Below, piece after piece: positions 51,698 to 59,214 of a stretch of DNA of 64,000 nucleotides. The position numbers were made by a program, and so were the translations under genes. The DNA lies in assembly GCF_009665255.1 (NCBI RefSeq), contig NZ_CP035686.1:2050001-2114000 (forward strand), read 5' to 3'. The DNA comes from Vibrio metoecus. GTDB taxonomy: Bacteria; Pseudomonadota; Gammaproteobacteria; Enterobacterales; Vibrionaceae. A model generated the notes under the pieces. That model did not search any database and was not told the DNA's origin. It saw nothing but the letters and a program-made list of their open reading frames with translations. How positions within the stretch are numbered: position 1 is the stretch's first letter; every line of letters begins with the position of its first letter.

Positions 51698-52969
51698 GTG
51701 ATTAAAACCTTTGCCGACCTCGAACTCGATCCAATATTGCTTGAAGCGATCGAAGAAATGGGCCTTAGCCGCCCAACCCAAGTTCAGGCTGAAGCAATTC
51801 CGCAAGCTCTGGATGGTCGTGATGTCTTAGCCTCTGCCCCTACGGGTACAGGTAAAACAGCCGCGTTTGCCATTCCAGCGCTGCAATATTTGCTCGATTT
51901 CCCACGCCGTAAAGCAGGCCCTGCGCGAATTCTGATTTTAACGCCAACCCGTGAACTGGCGATGCAGGTGGCCGAACAAGCGCAAGCGCTGGCTAAAAAT
52001 ACTCGTCTGAATATTTTCACCATTACCGGTGGTGTGCAGTACCAAGAGCACGCCGATATTCTAGCAACCACCCAAGATATAGTGGTCGCCACACCGGGAC
52101 GTCTGCTGGAATACATTGATGCAGAGCGTTTTGACTGTCGTGCGATTGAGTGGTTGATCCTCGATGAAGCGGATCGCATGTTGGACATGGGCTTTGGCCC
52201 AACGGTTGATCGCCTCTCGACCGAGTGCCGCTGGCGTAAACAAACCCTACTGTTCTCGGCAACTTTAGAAGGCCGTGGTGTAGAAGGGTTTACTGCCGAT
52301 CTGTTAAAAGATCCCGCCCATGTCGATGCGGAACCACCACGTCGTGAGCGTAAGAAAATTTCGCAGTGGTACCACCGCGCTGATGACATGCCGCATAAAG
52401 TGGAACTGCTGAAAAAGATCCTGACCGAGCAAGCCGAACGTTCGATCGTGTTCTTAAAAACTCGTGAGCGTCTCGCAGACCTACGTGCTGAATTGGAAAA
52501 AGCTCAGATCCCGTGTGCATGGATCCAAGGGGAAATGCCACAAGATCGTCGTAACAATGCGATCACCCGTTTCCGTGAAGGCGATGTGAATATCCTGCTC
52601 GCCACTGACGTCGCGGCTCGGGGTATCGACGTGCCTGACATCAGCCATGTGATCAACTTTGACTTGCCACGCAGTGCAGACGTTTACCTACACCGTATCG
52701 GCCGTACTGGGCGTGCAGGGAAAAAAGGTATCGCCATTTCACTGGTTGAAGCGCACGACCAACCAATGATGGCGCGAGTTGAGCGTTATATCAAAGAAGA
52801 AGTTAAAGAACGCTTTATCGATGGCCTGCGTCCTAAACACAAAAAGCCTGTGTTTAAGAAAAAGAAGAAGGACAGCAAAAAACCGGCAGATAAAGGCGCG
52901 GTGAAGAAAAAAGCCACCAGCAAGCCAAAAGCAAAAGCCACGAAGAAGAAAGCCGCGACCAAAGCCTAA
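51698..52969 (+). CDS. srmB: DEAD-box RNA helicase SrmB
   Basis: 423-residue helicase that helps early 50S assembly. GTG start at 51698 with GGAGT nine bases ahead. Motifs in order: Q motif (RPTQVQ), Walker A SAPTGTGKTAAF (about 47), PTRELAMQ, TPGRLLEY, DEAD in LILDEADRMLDMGF, SAT in LFSATLEG, and ARGIDVPD with HRIGRTGRAGKKG. A Lys-rich tail after residue 370 (KKKKKDSKK and repeats of KAKA/KKKA) may bind RNA. Terminator at 52993. Confidence 0.94.
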   Translation: MIKTFADLELDPILLEAIEEMGLSRPTQVQAEAIPQALDGRDVLASAPTGTGKTAAFAIPALQYLLDFPRRKAGPARILILTPTRELAMQVAEQAQALAKNTRLNIFTITGGVQYQEHADILATTQDIVVATPGRLLEYIDAERFDCRAIEWLILDEADRMLDMGFGPTVDRLSTECRWRKQTLLFSATLEGRGVEGFTADLLKDPAHVDAEPPRRERKKISQWYHRADDMPHKVELLKKILTEQAERSIVFLKTRERLADLRAELEKAQIPCAWIQGEMPQDRRNNAITRFREGDVNILLATDVAARGIDVPDISHVINFDLPRSADVYLHRIGRTGRAGKKGIAISLVEAHDQPMMARVERYIKEEVKERFIDGLRPKHKKPVFKKKKKDSKKPADKGAVKKKATSKPKAKATKKKAATKA

Positions 52970-52992
52970 ATAAGATAGGTAATCTTGTTACG

Positions 52993-53022
52993 AAAAAGCC
53001 GATGAATTTTCATCGGCTTTTT
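52993..53022 (+). terminator. Rho-independent terminator after srmB
   Basis: AAAAAGCCGATG pairs with CATCGGCTTTTT around six bases, followed by T residues. It also lies beyond the end of prfC on the minus strand. Confidence 0.92.
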
Positions 53023-53073
53023 TATTGGCTTAACTCAACGCGCACCACATTCAGCGCGCGTTGAGCTTAATCC

Positions 53074-54663
53074 TTAGTGTTCACGAGTCGCACGGAATTT
53101 CACCTCAGGTGAACGCTCCTGCGCCAAGTTCAAATTCACCATGGTTGGTGCGATATACGCAAGATTATCGCCCCCATCCAGCGCAAGGTTGCTCTGGTTC
53201 TTACGTTTGAATTCTTCAAACTTCTTCACATCGTCACACTCAACCCAGCGTGCGGTTGCAACGTTAACGCCTTCATAGATCGCTTCAACGTTATATTCCG
53301 ATTTCAGACGCGATACCACCACATCAAACTGCAGCACACCCACCGCTCCAACGATGAGATCATTGTTTTGGAGTGGACGGAAAACCTGTACTGCACCCTC
53401 TTCCGAAAGCTGCACTAAGCCTTTCAGTAGTTGCTTTTGTTTAAGTGGATCACGCAGACGGATACGACGGAACAGTTCCGGGGCAAAGTTCGGAATACCG
53501 GTAAACTTCAGCGTTTCGCCTTGAGTAAAGGTATCGCCAATCTGGATCGTACCGTGGTTATGCAGACCAATAATGTCACCCGCAAAGGCTTCTTCTGCAC
53601 GCGCACGGTCACCTGCCATGAAAGTCACCGCATCCGAAATGTTGATCTGCTTGCCAAGGCGCACATGGTTCATCTTCATGCCTTGCTTGTAGGTGCCCGA
53701 TACAATACGTACGAAAGCAATACGGTCGCGGTGCTTTGGATCCATGTTGGCTTGAATTTTAAACACGAAGCCACTGAACTTCTCTTCGCTCGCGTCCACT
53801 ACCCGCTCTGCCGCTTGGCGAGGCATGGGCGATGGAGCCCATTGCGTCAGGCCATCAAGCATATGGTCAACACCAAAGTTACCCAGTGCCGTACCAAAGA
53901 AAACCGGAGTGAGTTCACCGCTTAGGAATAGCTCACGATCAAACTCATGGGAAGCTCCCAGTACCAATTCCAGTTCTTCACGCAGTTGCGCGGCTAAGTC
54001 TTCACCCACCGCTTTATCCAGCTCTGGATTATCCAAGCCTTTCACGATGCGCTCGTCTTGAATGGTGTGGCCTTGACCCGTTGAGTACAAGATCGTCTCA
54101 TCACGATGGATGTGATACACGCCTTTAAACTCTTTACCACAGCCGATAGGCCATGTGATCGGTGAACAAGCAATTTTCAGCTCATTTTCCACTTCATCCA
54201 GCAATTCCATAGGATCACGGATTTCACGGTCCAGCTTGTTCATGAACGTGACGATCGGCGTATCACGCAGACGAGTGACTTCCATTAATTTACGCGTACG
54301 ATCCTCAACCCCTTTCGCGGCATCAATCACCATCAAGCAAGAGTCCACCGCGGTCAGAGTACGGTAAGTATCTTCCGAGAAGTCTTCGTGTCCTGGGGTA
54401 TCTAAAAGGTTAACCAGACTATCGCCGTACGGAAACTGCATCACAGAGGTGGTCACCGAAATACCACGCTCTTTTTCCATTTCCATCCAGTCTGATTTCG
54501 CGTGCTGGTTCGAGCCACGACCTTTTACTGTACCTGCGACTTGAATCGCACGTCCGAAGAGCAGAACTTTTTCAGTGATCGTGGTTTTACCCGCGTCAGG
54601 GTGCGAAATGATCGCAAATGTGCGGCGTTTTGACACTTCGCCGAAATAGGGTGTAGTTGACAT
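53074..54663 (-). CDS. prfC: Peptide chain release factor 3
   Basis: 529-residue GTPase that removes RF1 and RF2 from the ribosome after termination. ATG 54663 is used; a TTG one codon earlier is possible but unneeded. G1 ISHPDAGKTTITEK near residue 18, G3 LLDTPGHEDFSEDTYRTL near 87, G4 MNKLDRE near 141, then the RF3 domains II and III. It stands alone and converges with srmB. With prfB it gives two release factors in the window. Confidence 0.96.
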   Translation of the reverse strand: MSTTPYFGEVSKRRTFAIISHPDAGKTTITEKVLLFGRAIQVAGTVKGRGSNQHAKSDWMEMEKERGISVTTSVMQFPYGDSLVNLLDTPGHEDFSEDTYRTLTAVDSCLMVIDAAKGVEDRTRKLMEVTRLRDTPIVTFMNKLDREIRDPMELLDEVENELKIACSPITWPIGCGKEFKGVYHIHRDETILYSTGQGHTIQDERIVKGLDNPELDKAVGEDLAAQLREELELVLGASHEFDRELFLSGELTPVFFGTALGNFGVDHMLDGLTQWAPSPMPRQAAERVVDASEEKFSGFVFKIQANMDPKHRDRIAFVRIVSGTYKQGMKMNHVRLGKQINISDAVTFMAGDRARAEEAFAGDIIGLHNHGTIQIGDTFTQGETLKFTGIPNFAPELFRRIRLRDPLKQKQLLKGLVQLSEEGAVQVFRPLQNNDLIVGAVGVLQFDVVVSRLKSEYNVEAIYEGVNVATARWVECDDVKKFEEFKRKNQSNLALDGGDNLAYIAPTMVNLNLAQERSPEVKFRATREH

Positions 54664-54858
54664 CAACAGATTCTCTTTGTGCTTGAGTCAGCTTACGTGA
54701 ACTGACTAGCGTTTCGGTTCAAATTTGCGCGGTATTCTCCCTTATCTTGGCTCTGGGAGCAACTTCACTGCAATTAATGAGTGATTTCATATTTTCTCAT
54801 CACCGTTTTAATTAATTTATCAATAAACATGAACTATAACTGTAGAGAGTAAATAAAA

Positions 54859-54888
54859 ATGAAGTCGGCCTATGACCAAATTTCGTAA
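54859..54888 (+). other. Short upstream frame overlapping the start of the 54872 GGDEF-EAL gene
   Basis: ATG AAG TCG GCC TAT GAC CAA ATT TCG TAA, nine codons (MKSAYDQIS), with a GAGAG-like site 13 bases ahead. It overlaps the start of the longer gene in another frame, whose own ribosome binding site is weak (GAAG). It may reduce or couple translation, but a nine-codon frame can arise by chance. Confidence 0.3.
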
Positions 54889-56929
54889 GATTCATTCGTT
54901 GGCCTTTAAGCAAGCCAAAAGTGTTTTTTTAGTTTCCGTGCTATTGGGGCTGTGTTTTAGCCTCTACCATACTCTGTCTGATTTACATCAAGAACAGAGC
55001 AAGGTTCAGGAACACTACAACTTTAAACTGGTACAAAGTTACGAGAATGCCAGCCAAGCCGCTTATCATCTGAATAATTTGCTGGCGGAACAGGTCGCCA
55101 CAACCTTAATGCTCGACACTGGAATTTTTAAAGTTGAAATTGTCGATGATTTCGGGGATGTCATGACCCGCAAAGAGCGGGAGATTGGTAAGCAGAGTGA
55201 ACTGGTCAATGCATTAGCAAATTACCTGACGCCTTCAGTCTCCGTATTCAGTGCCGAGCTGCATCAACCCAACTCGAATGTGGTGGTCGGTAAATTGAGT
55301 TTCTACATCGATGGATCTTCGATCGCCAAAGAATTCATTGCCAAAACTACACGAGTGCTTTTGTTCGACCTTTTGCGTAATACTTTGCTCACAACGATTT
55401 TACTGATCTTTTTCTACCAAAAGTTATCTCGTCCAATCACCATGTTGATTGGCTGGGTAAACTCACTTAATGATACTCAGCGTTCACCGCTGCCACCTCG
55501 CCTAACCCACGATGATGAACTCAGCGAGCTGGCTTCTACCTTTCAATCAATGTGGAAAGGTAAAGAGCTGGCCGAATCTAAACTCAATCAACTCGCCTAT
55601 TACGATAGCTTAACAGGGCTAGCCAATCGCAGTTTATTGCTGCAAAAGCTCAGTGATGCCATTACGACAGCACAAAATGCACACACGACCGGAGCACTGT
55701 TCTATCTAGATCTCGATCGCTTCAAAACCATCAATGATTCGCTTGGCCACACGATTGGCGATCAGTTGATTAAAGCCGTCGCACTGCGCATGGAAGCTTG
55801 GACAAAGAACGACTATCTCTCAGCGCGGATTGGCGGTGATGAATTTGTGGTGCTCATCCCCTATTTATCCCCCAACAAAGCGGAAGAAGTGGCCAAACAG
55901 TTGCTGACCCTAATTTCTAACCCTTATACCGTAGACGATCACCAACTTTATTGTACGGTGAGTATCGGCATCTCGATTTTTCCTTCGGTTGGGATCAGTA
56001 ATATTGATGTGTTACGCCAAGCCGATACTGCGCTTTATCGAGCTAAAGCCAGCGGACGTAATAAATTCATGTTTTATGAGCCAGAAATGCAGGCGCAGGT
56101 CGAATCATTCTTAGAGATTGAAAAAGGGCTTCACGAAGCCCTCAATCAACATCAGCTTGAGTTGTATTATCAACCTCAAGTCGATGACCAACACCATATC
56201 ATTGGGGTTGAAGCACTGATTCGTTGGAATCACCCGAAACGCGGGTTACTGCCTCCCGGTGTTTTTATGCCAATCGCCGAAGAAACCGGGCAGATTTTAC
56301 CCATCGGAACTTGGATTATTGAGCAAGCCTGTTATCAATACGCTCAGTGGAAAAAACAAGGCATTTTGCCACCGCATTTTCGCCGCTTGGCGATCAATAT
56401 TAGCCCACTACAATTTGCTCAAGACTCGTTTATCGAACAGGTTAACCATGCGCTGCGCCAAGCTGGGATCACTGGGGAACCAATTGAACTGGAGATTACG
56501 GAAAGTTTACTGCTTGAGAATGTAGAAAGTGCGATTCAGAAAATGGCTAAGCTCAAAGAGAGTCAGATCAGTATTTCGATCGATGATTTTGGTACGGGTT
56601 ACTCTTCATTGCGTTATCTAAAACATCTCGCGGTGGATGTGCTGAAAATTGATCGCTCATTTGTCAATCAACTGCATCTGGATGATAACGACCAAGCCAT
56701 CGTCGATACCATTTTGGCGATTGCCAGAAAGCTAAACTTGGAAGTGATTGCCGAGGGGGTTGAAGATACCTCTGAGCTAGCGGCGCTCAAACAGCTTGGT
56801 TGTAACCAATTCCAAGGCTACCTGTTTGATAAACCGCTGCGCGCAGAAGAGATTGCACAGCGGTTTGTGAGCAACAGTTATCGGAAAATTCAAACCTTAC
56901 CGATCGCCACAAATAGCTTACAAAAATAG
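54872..56929 (+). CDS. Membrane GGDEF-EAL protein, c-di-GMP metabolism
   Basis: 685 residues. Membrane helix about 17-36, periplasmic segment to about 168, second helix about 170-185, HAMP, GGDEF domain (about 240-400) with intact IGGDEF at about 328, and EAL domain (about 415-665) with EALIRW and DDFGTGYSS. Both catalytic motifs are complete, so it might make and break c-di-GMP; the DDFGTGYSS and later KIDRSF sequences suggest an active phosphodiesterase. Its last 12 bases overlap the end of rimI on the other strand. Named VC0658 in V. cholerae as I recall; no symbol is certain. Confidence 0.9.
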   Translation: MTKFRKIHSLAFKQAKSVFLVSVLLGLCFSLYHTLSDLHQEQSKVQEHYNFKLVQSYENASQAAYHLNNLLAEQVATTLMLDTGIFKVEIVDDFGDVMTRKEREIGKQSELVNALANYLTPSVSVFSAELHQPNSNVVVGKLSFYIDGSSIAKEFIAKTTRVLLFDLLRNTLLTTILLIFFYQKLSRPITMLIGWVNSLNDTQRSPLPPRLTHDDELSELASTFQSMWKGKELAESKLNQLAYYDSLTGLANRSLLLQKLSDAITTAQNAHTTGALFYLDLDRFKTINDSLGHTIGDQLIKAVALRMEAWTKNDYLSARIGGDEFVVLIPYLSPNKAEEVAKQLLTLISNPYTVDDHQLYCTVSIGISIFPSVGISNIDVLRQADTALYRAKASGRNKFMFYEPEMQAQVESFLEIEKGLHEALNQHQLELYYQPQVDDQHHIIGVEALIRWNHPKRGLLPPGVFMPIAEETGQILPIGTWIIEQACYQYAQWKKQGILPPHFRRLAINISPLQFAQDSFIEQVNHALRQAGITGEPIELEITESLLLENVESAIQKMAKLKESQISISIDDFGTGYSSLRYLKHLAVDVLKIDRSFVNQLHLDDNDQAIVDTILAIARKLNLEVIAEGVEDTSELAALKQLGCNQFQGYLFDKPLRAEEIAQRFVSNSYRKIQTLPIATNSLQK

Positions 56930-57367
56930 GTAACTCATGATGATCGCATCTTCACTTTTACCATTGCCCGCAGGGTAGTAATTGATGCGCCGATCAATTT
57001 CATTAAAACCCGCTTGCTGATACAAATGAAAAGCGCGTAGATTGCTTTCGCGCACCTCTAACCAAGCGCTTTCTGCATTCTGTTGCTCACACTGAGCAAT
57101 AAAATGCTCCAGCAGTTGCTTACCGTAGCCTTTACCCTGCATGGCAGGATCAATCGCAATATTCAGCAACGTTACTTCGCCAACAATATTCTGCGCATAA
57201 AAATACCCGACTACCTGCTCATCCACCAACATAATCTGATGACGCGCACCACGACTATTGAGCTCTCGCACCATGGATTCTGTCCAAGGATGGGAGTGAG
57301 CTATGCGCTCAATGCGCCAAACGGCATCCAAATGCTCAGATTGCATAGCCGTAAAGAATGAACTCAT
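56918..57367 (-). CDS. rimI: Ribosomal protein S18-alanine N-acetyltransferase RimI
   Basis: 149-residue GNAT enzyme that acetylates the N-terminus of S18. ATG 57367 has AAGGA eight bases ahead; a frame to 57403 is rejected. The acetyl-CoA loop is in DPAMQGKGYGKQLLEHF (R/Q-x-x-G-x-G/A) and the C-terminal RINYYPAGNGKSEDAIIM is diagnostic. Its ATG overlaps the holD stop as ATGA, giving translational coupling, the same pair as in E. coli. Confidence 0.94.
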   Translation of the reverse strand: MSSFFTAMQSEHLDAVWRIERIAHSHPWTESMVRELNSRGARHQIMLVDEQVVGYFYAQNIVGEVTLLNIAIDPAMQGKGYGKQLLEHFIAQCEQQNAESAWLEVRESNLRAFHLYQQAGFNEIDRRINYYPAGNGKSEDAIIMSYLFL

Positions 57368-57771
57368 GATGTGGTTCCTTGGTAAGCACAAATTTGTTGC
57401 CACAGAGCGCGGCGATATTGGGTATGCCCGTCAATCTCACTTAACCGCGGTGAATGCAGTTGCTTTTGAGCGTGATGAGGCGCTGGCTCACAATCGGCAA
57501 ACCAGATCCATTCGAGCCCCTCATAAACAAGGTTAACGAGCTGTGCTGGAGCGATATGACGAACCATTGAAAGTTCAAGCTGAATACTTTTGAGGATCTT
57601 CTCCAGCAATAGGATTTCAGCGCCTTGCGGCGGTGTATTGGCGACCAACAAGAGTCGGCAACCTTGATCCAACGCTTGAGTCACTGGTTGAAAACCCGAC
57701 AAACGGTCGGGATGGATCAATTCCCATTGTTGAATGCCCATCGCGGACAAATAGTGTGAAGAAGAAAGCAT
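57364..57771 (-). CDS. holD: DNA polymerase III psi subunit HolD
   Basis: 135-residue clamp-loader accessory that bridges the tau/gamma complex to chi and SSB. The start at 57771 (MLSSSHYLSAMGIQQWEL) aligns with the family; the C-terminal YRRALWQQICAYQ matches E. coli HolD. A frame to 57990 crosses the yhbS terminator and is rejected. Psi is poorly conserved, so neighbourhood (rimI) adds weight. Confidence 0.9.
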   Translation of the reverse strand: MLSSSHYLSAMGIQQWELIHPDRLSGFQPVTQALDQGCRLLLVANTPPQGAEILLLEKILKSIQLELSMVRHIAPAQLVNLVYEGLEWIWFADCEPAPHHAQKQLHSPRLSEIDGHTQYRRALWQQICAYQGTTS

Positions 57772-57841
57772 GGTATTACTCGCAGCCCATCTGAGCGACA
57801 ATGCTAACAAACAGGTGATTGACGACTCAAGCGCTAGAGAG

Positions 57842-57869
57842 AAAAAGGAGCATAAATGCCCCTTTTTTG
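57842..57869. terminator. Terminator between yhbS and holD
   Basis: AAAAGG-GCAT pairs with ATGC-CCTTTT with one mismatch and a TT loop, flanked by A and T tracts, so it can act on both strands. It ends the ubiT-yhbS message. Confidence 0.75.
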
Positions 57870-57878
57870 AAACGCTAT

Positions 57879-58382
57879 TTAGACAGCAGCAAATTCTGGG
57901 CTGTATTCGATAAGCCCAGATCGGCCATCCAGCTCCCTTTCCCACAGTGCAACCACACGAAACGCCCCTTGCGGCACATCCCAAGCACAATGCAACTGAT
58001 AGGATGAGGCATCTTCAAAGCCAAAACGTGCGTAGTAGGCGGGATCACCCAGAACCACACAGGCAGGATAACCCAGCTCTCCCAGAGAACTGAGTCCTTC
58101 TTTAACCAATTCAGCCCCAATGCCTTGGCGACGGTACTCTTCTTTCACCGCCAGTGGTGCTAAGCCTTGCCAATTCAAGTCTTCCCCTGCGACAGTCACG
58201 GGGCTAAACATCACATGCCCAAAGATTTCCCCGTCATCATCGCAAGCAACCAATGACAACGTTCGCTTGCCATTTTCACGCAGCGCCATCACTAAATTTG
58301 CCTCAGCTTCAGTGGCAAAGACATTTTTCAACAGTTCATCAACAGCCAAAATATCGGCAGGTGCTTCAGTTCGAATAAGCAT
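57879..58382 (-). CDS. yhbS: GNAT-family acetyltransferase (YhbS-like)
   Basis: 167 residues from ATG 58382 (MLIRTEAPADILAVDELLKNVF), with AGAGG six bases ahead. The acetyl-CoA site is in LAVKEEYRRQGIGAELVKEGL, followed by VLGDPAYYARFGFEDAS, the typical YhbS sequence. The substrate is not known. It overlaps the end of ubiT by 17 bases, so the two are translationally coupled, the same yhbT-yhbS pairing as in E. coli. Confidence 0.88.
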   Translation of the reverse strand: MLIRTEAPADILAVDELLKNVFATEAEANLVMALRENGKRTLSLVACDDDGEIFGHVMFSPVTVAGEDLNWQGLAPLAVKEEYRRQGIGAELVKEGLSSLGELGYPACVVLGDPAYYARFGFEDASSYQLHCAWDVPQGAFRVVALWERELDGRSGLIEYSPEFAAV

Positions 58383-58893
58383 TAATAACCTCTTGGGATA
58401 AATTCGGCTTTTGCATCCCTTTATGCACAAAATCCGCCAACTGTTGAAGCAAAATTTGCAGTGGCTTTGGCAATTGTTGCAGATCCACGCTATCCATCAG
58501 GTTTTTCACTTCCAACCCGAGTTCCGTATCGCCCTCAATCGAAAGGCGACGCTGGAAAAATAAAGTATCAGGATCCTCTTTACGTCCCGCGATCAGCACC
58601 AAATCATTCAAACTACCGCTAAAGCTGACATCTTCCTGAACCGGAGCATCTGCTACCACCAACTGTTCGTTTTGGTAGCTAATAAACCAACGTAAATCCA
58701 TGTCCTTCACTTCGACCTTGAGCCATTTCTCTTCGAGAAACTCAAAGTCCCCGTCTTGCAAGGCCTCGCGGAATACTAAACCCATTGCATCAAGCAAGGC
58801 TTTTTTTTGAACGTTTTGAGGCAATAAGTGGATTGGAGATCGCAAAATTGAAGCAGCGTTCTGAACCAGTTGAGTGCGAATCTTGTTTAACAC
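58366..58893 (-). CDS. ubiT: UbiT, SCP2-domain lipid carrier for anaerobic ubiquinone synthesis
   Basis: 175-residue protein (YhbT) with a sterol carrier protein 2-like domain that binds ubiquinone intermediates. GTG start at 58893. The core LRWFISYQNEQLVVADAPVQEDVSFSGSLNDLVLIAGRKEDPDTLFFQRRLSIEGDTELGL is typical (quoted in parts by position 60-125). ubiU and ubiV, its partners in O2-independent ubiquinone synthesis, lie 2.5 kb away on the other strand. rocS separates them here. Confidence 0.9.
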   Translation of the reverse strand: MLNKIRTQLVQNAASILRSPIHLLPQNVQKKALLDAMGLVFREALQDGDFEFLEEKWLKVEVKDMDLRWFISYQNEQLVVADAPVQEDVSFSGSLNDLVLIAGRKEDPDTLFFQRRLSIEGDTELGLEVKNLMDSVDLQQLPKPLQILLQQLADFVHKGMQKPNLSQEVINAYSN

Positions 58894-59214
58894 GAGCGTT
58901 ATCCGTTACCTTGTTAGTCATTCTGCGATCATCATACTGGATGTCAAAAGACGGATTCCTGTTATGTATCAAAAAATAACTTCAGGCCGAGAACCTTTTC
59001 TACTGTGGAAATCACAGTTATAGTTAGTGAGTTACCGAATTGGTAACGCTATACCCCCAACAACATTATCACTGCCGACATTGCTAAGATGTAAAGTTAG
59101 ATGAACGGAATTAGGTACGCTCATCAACCTAAAATACCGTCGTGCAAACTGTTAGTCATTGTTAGAGGGGATATTATAAATGTCATCGCGCACGGACAGT
59201 TGGTAGTATTTTAA
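58894..59214. other. Divergent region ubiT / rocS
   Basis: 321 bases with the promoters of both genes. It includes the eight-codon upstream frame of rocS at 59180. No clear operator is seen. Confidence 0.4.
59180..59206 (+). other. Eight-codon leader frame before rocS
   Basis: ATG TCA TCG CGC ACG GAC AGT TGG TAG, reading MSSRTDSW, with GAGGGG nine bases ahead. The rocS ATG (59215) comes eight bases after this stop and has no ribosome binding site of its own (TATTTTAA), so rocS is probably translated by coupling to this leader. Confidence 0.5.

Noticed and set aside
57772..57990. N-terminal extension of holD
   Set aside because: It crosses a terminator and overlaps yhbS in another frame; the added residues are Cys-rich shadow sequence.
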